From Hyphomicrobium album (GTDB taxonomy: Bacteria > Pseudomonadota > Alphaproteobacteria > Rhizobiales > Hyphomicrobiaceae): DNA of 64,000 bases. Positions 59,190 to 64,000 of this stretch are shown here, piece after piece. Position 1 is the first letter of the stretch; each line of letters starts with the position of its first letter. Both the position numbers and the translations under genes were made by a program. The notes beneath the pieces were generated by a model that did no database searches, was not told the origin of the DNA, and was given only the letters and a program-made list of their open reading frames with translations. Location: assembly GCF_009708035.1 (NCBI RefSeq), contig NZ_WMBQ01000002.1:1201074-1265073 (forward strand). Direction: 5' to 3'.

Positions 59190-59495
59190 ATGCACCTGAT
59201 CGAGATCCTGCTGCCGCTGCGCGACGCGGACGGCGAGGCGTTTCCCGCCGAGTACTACGACGACCTCGCCCAGCACCTCACCGACAAATTCGGCGGGGTG
59301 ACGAGTTTCCTGCGCGCACCCGCCGAGGGGCGCTGGCACGGGGGTGGCGCAACGCAGAGGGAGGACATCGCGGTGATGGAGGTGATGGCGCGTAGCTTCG
59401 ATCGCGAATGGTGGGCTGCGCTCAAGAACGAGTTGACGGCGAAGTTCCGCCAGGAGGAGCTCATAGTGCGCTGCCAGATGGTGGAGCTGTTGTAG
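59190..59495 (+). CDS. Conserved hypothetical protein, 101 aa
   Basis: A 101-residue protein, MHLIEILLPLRDADGEAFPA followed by LTDKFGGVTSFLRAPAEGRW and FRQEELIVRCQMVELL. Similar short proteins with FGG(V/L)T and FxQEE(I/L) motifs are widespread and look like a ferredoxin-like alpha/beta fold, but no function is known. The ATG at 59190 is preferred over an open frame back to 59145. The glycosylase gene follows two bases after its stop, so they are probably coupled. Confidence 0.75.
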   Translation: MHLIEILLPLRDADGEAFPAEYYDDLAQHLTDKFGGVTSFLRAPAEGRWHGGGATQREDIAVMEVMARSFDREWWAALKNELTAKFRQEELIVRCQMVELL

Positions 59496-59497
59496 GA

Positions 59498-60139
59498 ATG
59501 GCGAAGCGCATCCCCGCTTTCGACGCCGTGCCGCAGCGCCAGGTGCATGCGCTGGGCACCGCAGACCTGCCGCCGGGGACGGTCGCGCTGGCGAAGTTCC
59601 TGATCGGCAAAGTGCTCGTGCGCGACGGCGTCGACGGGCGCCTTACCGGTCGCATCGTCGAGACCGAAGCCTATCCCCCGGGAGACGAGGCGTGCCACGC
59701 CCGGAGCGGCCGCACGGCGCGCAACGCCTCGCTGTTCCTGGCGCACGGCCACGTCTACGTCTATCGCGCTTACGGCATCAGCATGATGCTCAACATCTCG
59801 AGCGAGGCGGAAGGCAACGGCGCCGGCGTTCTGATCCGTGCGGTCGAGCCGCTGAGCGGCATCGACGTCATGCGCCGGCGGCGCGGGATCGACGACGTCT
59901 ACCGCCTGACGAAGGGACCGGGCTGTCTCGCTCAAGCCTTCGACATCGATCTCAGTCTCGATGGAGCGCCGTATGCCGCGGGGGATGCGCTGTGGCTGGC
60001 GGATGACGGCTGCGGCACGCCCAAGATCGGCCGGTCGGTGCGCATCGGCATCACCCGCAATGCGGAGAAGCCGTGGCGTTTCTTCCTTCGGGGAAATCGC
60101 TGGGTGAGCGGCCCCGCAAAACTCAACAACGGGCCATGA
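59498..60139 (+). CDS. DNA-3-methyladenine glycosylase (AAG/MPG family)
   Basis: A 213-residue base-excision repair enzyme of the Aag/MPG type. Landmarks are LIGKVLVRDG, the catalytic Glu in GRIVETEAYPPGDEACHARS, the intercalating Tyr region GHVYVYRAYGISMMLNI, and GAGVLIRAVEPLSG. It removes alkylated purines from DNA. The ATG at 59498 overlaps no other gene and has TAGGA directly upstream; it starts two bases after the preceding gene. With the nearby ligase and LigD-like genes it forms a DNA-repair cluster. Confidence 0.94.
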   Translation: MAKRIPAFDAVPQRQVHALGTADLPPGTVALAKFLIGKVLVRDGVDGRLTGRIVETEAYPPGDEACHARSGRTARNASLFLAHGHVYVYRAYGISMMLNISSEAEGNGAGVLIRAVEPLSGIDVMRRRRGIDDVYRLTKGPGCLAQAFDIDLSLDGAPYAAGDALWLADDGCGTPKIGRSVRIGITRNAEKPWRFFLRGNRWVSGPAKLNNGP

Positions 60140-60141
60140 TA

Positions 60142-60168
60142 AGCCCGGGCGGTGTTGCCGCCCGGGCT
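60142..60168. terminator. Bidirectional hairpin between convergent genes
   Basis: A perfect 11-bp GC stem (60142-60152 with 60158-60168, loop TGTTG) lies between the ends of the glycosylase gene and the DUF2171 gene. There is no T run on the plus strand, but the place is typical of a shared terminator. Confidence 0.65.
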
Positions 60169-60178
60169 CGAATGCGCG

Positions 60179-60409
60179 TTACGTCTGCCAGACCTGCATG
60201 GCTTGGTCGCCCGGGATGTTGAGGCAGACCTTGTCCTGCTCGACATGGTCGACCTGCTCGAGGCCGAGATAGTGATGCTTGCCGCCGGCGGCCGGGTCCG
60301 ACTTGGTGAGCTTCACGCGCTGGCCCTCCATGTGATCAACGGTGCCGACGTGCTTGCCGTCCGAGCCGACGACTTCCATCCGCTCCCGGATATGTGCGCT
60401 TGCATCCAT
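60179..60409 (-). CDS. DUF2171 (PRC-barrel-like) stress protein
   Basis: A 76-residue protein: HIRERMEVVGSDGKHVGTVD, then VKLTKSDPAAGGKHHYLGLE and VDHVEQDKVCLN. This is the DUF2171 pattern, a small beta-barrel related to PRC-barrel domains, common in Rhizobiales and often listed among general-stress genes. An exact EcfG motif (60452-60476) is 42 bases upstream, inside the doubtful C-terminal end of the next gene. Function unknown. Confidence 0.85.
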   Translation of the reverse strand: MDASAHIRERMEVVGSDGKHVGTVDHMEGQRVKLTKSDPAAGGKHHYLGLEQVDHVEQDKVCLNIPGDQAMQVWQT

Positions 60410-60447
60410 GGCCTTTGTCCTCTGCAGATTTCACTGTCCCCTGGGCG

Positions 60448-60888
60448 TCAAAACGCGTGGCCGCAGCGACCGTTCCTCGCGAGCGCAAGGACGTCGCGGA
60501 CGACTGTCATTTCCGCAGAATATGGGGACCGGTGTTTCCCGGCGCGACGAAGCGAGGTCCGGGAACGGCCCGTGGTGCCGAGATCGCCCACCAGCGTGGG
60601 CAGGCTCCTTGGCAGAGCCGCTACTTGTCCCCGTCGCAGGTTCGCTGCGAGCCGGGATGAGCAAAACTCGCACAGGAAAGCGCCCGCGGTGGCGCCGGCG
60701 ATGAGCGCGGCAAGCGAAATAATGCCGTCGTCGAGGCCCGGCCGCGCCGTGACGAAGTACATGATGGCTGCCCCGGTGGTGCCACCGGCGGCGCCCGCCA
60801 GCGTTGCGATCACTCCGCCACGCGAGAGCCCCACGAGCGCTCCCACAATGATGCCCGGATAGAGCGACGGCCAGAAGTGGTCGTTCAT
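60448..60888 (-). CDS. Small membrane protein with doubtful C-terminal tail
   Basis: A 146-residue frame. The first 95 residues form three or four membrane helices (YPGIIVGALVGLSRGGVIAT, AGGTTGAAIMYFVTA, GIISLAALIAGATAGAFLCE), a pattern known from small hypothetical proteins of Rhizobiales. The remaining 50 residues are Arg/Ser-rich and run over the promoter of the DUF2171 gene, so the natural protein may have been shorter, with a stop lost by frameshift. The ATG at 60888 has GGAG eight bases upstream. Function unknown. Confidence 0.6.
   Translation of the reverse strand: MNDHFWPSLYPGIIVGALVGLSRGGVIATLAGAAGGTTGAAIMYFVTARPGLDDGIISLAALIAGATAGAFLCEFCSSRLAANLRRGQVAALPRSLPTLVGDLGTTGRSRTSLRRAGKHRSPYSAEMTVVRDVLALARNGRCGHAF
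60452..60476 (-). promoter_or_regulatory. EcfG-type stress promoter before the DUF2171 gene
   Basis: On the minus strand GGAAC (60472-60476), a 16-bp spacer, then CGTT (60452-60455). Exact consensus, 42 bases before the ATG. Confidence 0.75.
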
Positions 60889-61249
60889 GCTGAGTCTCCG
60901 CTTGGGATCATACGCCTGGTGCGTGCCGCGCCGCAGCGCTGTCGAAGTAGGAATCGAAGCAGGCGGCGATGGAAGCGGTCGGTGACCGCAAACGAAAGTT
61001 GGCTCGCTGACGGGATGCCGCACCGACCCCTCAGGCATTATTTCCCTTGCGACGGACCGGCACGCCAACGGCCCGGCCGTAGCCTATTGAGTGGCCAACC
61101 GGCCGCCTCCCTCTGGGCGAGGTACGCCACCCCCCGGGGCGGTGCGACATGGCCGCCACGTACGTATTCCGCCCGCGTTGACATGTGCCTGTTACACACG
61201 CCACTTAGCCTTGCCTGGGGTTTCGTGACAGTTTTGGGGATAAGGGCAG
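60889..61249. other. Intergenic region, 361 bp
   Basis: Divergent control region between the small membrane protein and the STN gene. I see no gene, terminator or EcfG motif in it. The promoter of the STN-FecI-FecR unit should lie in its right half. Confidence 0.4.
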
Positions 61250-61945
61250 GTGTTCGCGCAAGCCCTGGGTGCTTGGTTGTGCCGCCGTATGCTCGCTTGC
61301 GTGACGTGCGTCGCAGCGCTCCACTTGGCAACGGGCAGTCCGTTCGCATATCAACCGAGCACGCGCACGATTTCCTTCGACATTCCAAGCCAGCCCCTCG
61401 CGCAGGCCCTTGAGGACTACGTCGCGGCGACGGGGTTGGAGGTGTTCTATGACAGCGACTTGGCCTCCGGGCGCCGGTCCACGGCCGTTGCTGGCCATCT
61501 CGCGGCGGATGTTGCGCTGCGCGTCTTGCTGGAGGGCACCGACCTAACCGCACTCTATGCGACGAACGCCTTTTCCGTCGTGCCCGCTGCGCCAGTGGGT
61601 CCGGGAGGCGAGGGGCTGGTCAGTCATCCTTCGTATCTGGCTCTCATCCAGCGGCGCATCGAGCAGGCCTTCTGCCGTCGTGCCGTGACTATGCCGGGGA
61701 GCTACCGCCTCGCCGTGAGATTCCGCATCGGTATGGAGGGAGAGGTTCTGCAGCCAGAGTTGTTGAGCACGAGCGGCAGCGCAGATCGCGACGGCGCGAT
61801 CGCTGCAGTGCTCGGCGGCGTTCATATTGGCAGCGGGCCGCCGTCAGGGATGCCGCAGCCCATAGTCATGCTGGTCAAGCCGCTTCCTCCGAGCCAGACA
61901 GGCGATTGCCTAGCCGATGATCATCGCGCATCGGTTCGACCATGA
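61250..61945 (+). CDS. STN-domain protein with TonB-C-like C-terminus
   Basis: A 231-residue exported protein. After a hydrophobic signal come a secretin/TonB short N-terminal (STN) domain (ISFDIPSQPLAQALEDYVAA, LEVFYDSDLASGRRS, LLEGTDLTALY) and a C-terminal domain like that of TonB or related energy transducers (SYRLAVRFRIGMEGEVLQPE). STN domains take part in FecA-type surface signalling to FecR. The start may be GTG 61250 or ATG 61289. It overlaps the sigma factor gene by four bases (ATGA), so it probably supplies the signal input for FecR/FecI. Confidence 0.8.
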   Translation: MFAQALGAWLCRRMLACVTCVAALHLATGSPFAYQPSTRTISFDIPSQPLAQALEDYVAATGLEVFYDSDLASGRRSTAVAGHLAADVALRVLLEGTDLTALYATNAFSVVPAAPVGPGGEGLVSHPSYLALIQRRIEQAFCRRAVTMPGSYRLAVRFRIGMEGEVLQPELLSTSGSADRDGAIAAVLGGVHIGSGPPSGMPQPIVMLVKPLPPSQTGDCLADDHRASVRP

Positions 61946-62487
61946 CCGAGACGACCTGGGCCACGTTGCGTCAACTGCTGGTCGATCGCTACGATGATCT
62001 CCGCAGGCATCTGGCACGCCGGTTGGAGTCGGAGGAGCTCGCCCGCGAAACCCTGCACGAGACTTGGCTGCGTCTCGATCGAACGGGTGAGGTCGCATCG
62101 ATCAAGAGCCCAACGGGCTATCTTCTGCGGACGGCTCTCAATATCGCCGTCGATCGCAGACGCGCTGATAGCCGCCTGGCGCGCCCCGCCGAGATCGCAG
62201 CAGTGCTGGAGGTCGCCGATCCGGCGTCCGATCCTGCCGCACAGGCCGAGGGCCGCATGGAGATCGCAGCTCTCGAGCTAGCGCTCCAGGAGCTGACGCC
62301 TCGCCGGCGCGCGATCCTCCTCGCGTCACGTCTGGACGGAACTACCCTACGCCAGATTGCCGCGGAGCTGGGGATCTCGCAGCGTCTCGTAGAGATGGAA
62401 CTGAAGCATGCCCTCGACCACTGCGCCCAACGCCTTGGTCGCAAAGTGGTTAGACTTTTCGGTCCGCGCTCTCCGGAAACGTCCTAG
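61942..62487 (+). CDS. FecI-like ECF sigma factor
   Basis: A 181-residue ECF sigma factor of the FecI type. Region 2 has RRHLARRLESEELARETLHE and SPTGYLLRTALNIAVDRRRA; region 4 has LQELTPRRRAILLASRLDGT and LRQIAAELGISQRLVEMELK. It overlaps the STN gene start-to-stop and is followed by a fecR-like gene, the order expected for cell-surface signalling. Its target is probably the exoprotein gene at the right edge, possibly together with this operon. Confidence 0.88.
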   Translation: MTETTWATLRQLLVDRYDDLRRHLARRLESEELARETLHETWLRLDRTGEVASIKSPTGYLLRTALNIAVDRRRADSRLARPAEIAAVLEVADPASDPAAQAEGRMEIAALELALQELTPRRRAILLASRLDGTTLRQIAAELGISQRLVEMELKHALDHCAQRLGRKVVRLFGPRSPETS

Positions 62488-62548
62488 AGCAGGAGGCGTA
62501 TCGCATTGCCCGAGATAAAAATGCCACGTCATACAGCCGCGTCTGCAA

Positions 62549-63532
62549 ATGACTCACACTGACGATCAGAACATGGAGACGGAGCTGAACCGAGAAGCGT
62601 TGGCCAGGCTTCGATGTCTCGTTTCCGGCGAGGCAACGATCGCCGACGTTGAAGAGGTCAAGCGCTGGCGGCATCTCAGTCCCGCGCACGAGAGGGCTTT
62701 TGCGGCGGCGAACAGGCTGTGGGACCGGCTCGGCCCCGCAGGTCGCAGCGTTCTCGAACGCGAAGCAGCGCGCCCCACTCCTCGGCGTAGGTCGGGTAGT
62801 GCCCGAACTCTAACCCGCCGTGCCGTCCTGGGAGGCGCGGTAGCGGCCACGGCGGCCTATCTGGTCGTTCGTCCGCCGGCGGACATCTGGCCGTCGCTGT
62901 CCGAGCTCGCTGCCGACTACCGCACCGCCAAAGGCGAACAGCAGCGCATCATCCTCGGCGACGGCTCCTTGATGCAGCTCAACACGCAGACCAGCGTTTC
63001 CCTGCAGGCGCCGGCCGGGAATCACGATCGCATCGAGCTGGTCAGCGGCGAGGCCGCCATCACAACGGGACACAAACTGGAAAGGCCGCTCATTGTCATT
63101 GCCGGAGAGGGTCGCATCAGCGCCCAAGGCGCGAGCTTCAACGTCCGCTTCGATGGGCGCACGGCCTGTATCACTTGCATCGAGGGCGGCGTGGATCTGC
63201 AGTACGGTGCCAATCAGCTGACGCTGAGCCCCGGCCAGCAGGTCACCTATGGCGAGCGCGGGCTTGGTCGGGCTGCAGCGATCGACCCTCGCATGGTGAT
63301 GGCATGGCGCGACGGGCTGCTTGTGTTCCACTCCACGCCGCTCGCCGAGGTGATCGTCGAGATCAACCGCTACCGGCCTGGCAGGATCGTGCTGATGAAT
63401 GGGCAGCTTGGGCGCCAAACCGTCAATGCTCGCTTCCGCATTCACAACGTCGACGAGATCTTGACGCTCGCACAACGCGCTTTTGGAGCACGGATCACCC
63501 CCTTCCCCGGAGGCATCGTTCTCTTGAGCTGA
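62549..63532 (+). CDS. FecR-like anti-sigma/sensor protein
   Basis: A 327-residue single-pass membrane protein. The cytoplasmic N-terminal part (VEEVKRWRHLSPAHERAFAA) is the anti-sigma-type domain of FecR/PupR proteins with its conserved Trp; a membrane or Tat-like helix follows (RRAVLGGAVAATAAYLVV), and the periplasmic FecR domain has YRTAKGEQQRIILGDGS, MQLNTQTSVSL and VRFDGRTACITCIEGGVDLQ. The C-terminal 70 residues form an STN-like region (VIVEINRYRPGRIVL). It should control the FecI-like sigma encoded just upstream. The ATG at 62549 or 62573 may be the start. Confidence 0.88.
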   Translation: MTHTDDQNMETELNREALARLRCLVSGEATIADVEEVKRWRHLSPAHERAFAAANRLWDRLGPAGRSVLEREAARPTPRRRSGSARTLTRRAVLGGAVAATAAYLVVRPPADIWPSLSELAADYRTAKGEQQRIILGDGSLMQLNTQTSVSLQAPAGNHDRIELVSGEAAITTGHKLERPLIVIAGEGRISAQGASFNVRFDGRTACITCIEGGVDLQYGANQLTLSPGQQVTYGERGLGRAAAIDPRMVMAWRDGLLVFHSTPLAEVIVEINRYRPGRIVLMNGQLGRQTVNARFRIHNVDEILTLAQRAFGARITPFPGGIVLLS

Positions 63533-63678
63533 TCAGAGTAGGCCCGGTCTGCTGCAGGAGAACGCGTAACTCTTTTTTCGGTCCCGGGCGGTGCCGAACG
63601 TCCTTGTGGGTCAGAGGGTGCTTAGGGCGCAAGTTCGATGCCCAGGCACCTGTTGGACATCGACTGAGAAAGCGCACC

Positions 63679-64000
63679 ATGCCCTTGGCCCATCCAGCCC
63701 CTCGCCTCCGTCCATGCAAGCTTGTCAGAAACGGAGGACTGCGTTTCTGCGCAAGCGTACTCGTGCTCAGCATGGCCTGCTCGGCAGCACGGGCTGTTGA
63801 CCTGCTCGGTGGCGGCAATTCGGGAAGCGGCGCAGCGAGCGGAGCGGCGCAACAGGCAGCAACGGCGAGCCAGGCCGCAAAGCGCTCGATCGATATGCTT
63901 GGGCGCGCAAGCCAGGCGATCCAGGACATGCGCGCGGGCCAGGACGCGGCGCGTGCCCTTGCCAGGCAGGGCGTGAGCCCGGTGCCGAATGGCCTGCAGC
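63679..64000 (+). CDS. Filamentous haemagglutinin-like exoprotein, N-terminal fragment cut by window edge
   Basis: An open frame of 107 codons without a stop runs to the end of the window. It has a long signal peptide (LRFCASVLVLSMACSAARA), then Gly/Ser/Ala-rich sequence, a helical stretch AAQQAATASQAAKRSIDMLG with RASQAIQDMRAGQDAARALA, and SPVPNGLQ. This wording is that of the N-terminus of very large rhizobial filamentous-haemagglutinin-type proteins, in which PNGL(x)xGG leads into the TPS-like domain. Its place after STN, FecI and FecR fits surface-signalling control. Start site and family are inferred from the first 107 residues only. Confidence 0.65.
   Translation, partial: MPLAHPAPRLRPCKLVRNGGLRFCASVLVLSMACSAARAVDLLGGGNSGSGAASGAAQQAATASQAAKRSIDMLGRASQAIQDMRAGQDAARALARQGVSPVPNGLQ

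Overview
The window is high-GC DNA from an alphaproteobacterium, most likely of the order Hyphomicrobiales (Rhizobiales). This rests on gene content: a MucR/Ros regulator, a FeuPQ-type two-component system next to the cycHJKL (ccmIEFH) cytochrome c maturation operon and degP, DUF1491, DUF5330, DUF6456 and DUF1254/DUF1214 proteins, and EcfG-type stress promoters. No rRNA, tRNA, IS element, integrase or CRISPR array was seen.

Layout. 1-5131: start of an oligopeptidase B-like gene, mucR, a DnaA-domain-IV/DUF6456 pair, sufE and small envelope genes. 5152-10255: DUF1254/DUF1214 pair, class A penicillin-binding protein, cold-shock protein and a ligase adenylation-domain protein. 10304-12957: a patch of small ORFs including a ribbon-helix-helix protein and a NepR-like anti-sigma protein. 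13119-19029: a 1158-residue trimeric-autotransporter adhesin bracketed by two paralogous secreted proteins. 19171-23092: what looks like a gene-transfer-agent remnant, with an N-terminally truncated host-specificity protein and a lysin/holin-like fusion. 23152-36709: feuPQ, ccmIEFH, a secreted trypsin-like protease, degP and a second response regulator/kinase pair. 36773-45448: glnE, an ECF sigma operon with a metal-sensor-like protein, a degenerate histidine kinase and pepN. 45605-51648: stress-type membrane genes. 51719-60888: pirin, SDR, ArsC-like protein, UvrD-like helicase, a split LigD repair locus and a 3-methyladenine glycosylase. 61250-64000: STN protein, FecI-like sigma, FecR-like sensor and the start of a filamentous-haemagglutinin-like exoprotein.

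Two patterns cut across the genes. First, eight exact GGAAC-N16/17-CGTT motifs (the consensus of the alphaproteobacterial general stress sigma factor EcfG) lie 25-99 bp upstream of start codons in the correct orientation. They precede a NepR-like gene, an RHH gene, a single-domain response regulator, a membrane GTPase, a DUF883/AI-2E operon, another DUF883-like gene, a 60-residue protein and a DUF2171 gene, which suggests a scattered general-stress regulon. Second, three copies of a composite element of about 167 bp, made of two different long hairpins 13-14 bp apart, lie before feuP, between feuP and feuQ, and (inverted) before ccmI. Their terminal stems differ between copies by paired changes that keep the stems complementary. 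A separate family of 30-bp REP-like palindromes occurs as inverted pairs at 21611-21747 and 27123-27240.

Functions come from recognising motifs by eye; no database search was run. Start codons were moved from the longest reading frame where a Shine-Dalgarno sequence, family length or signal peptide favoured a shorter one.
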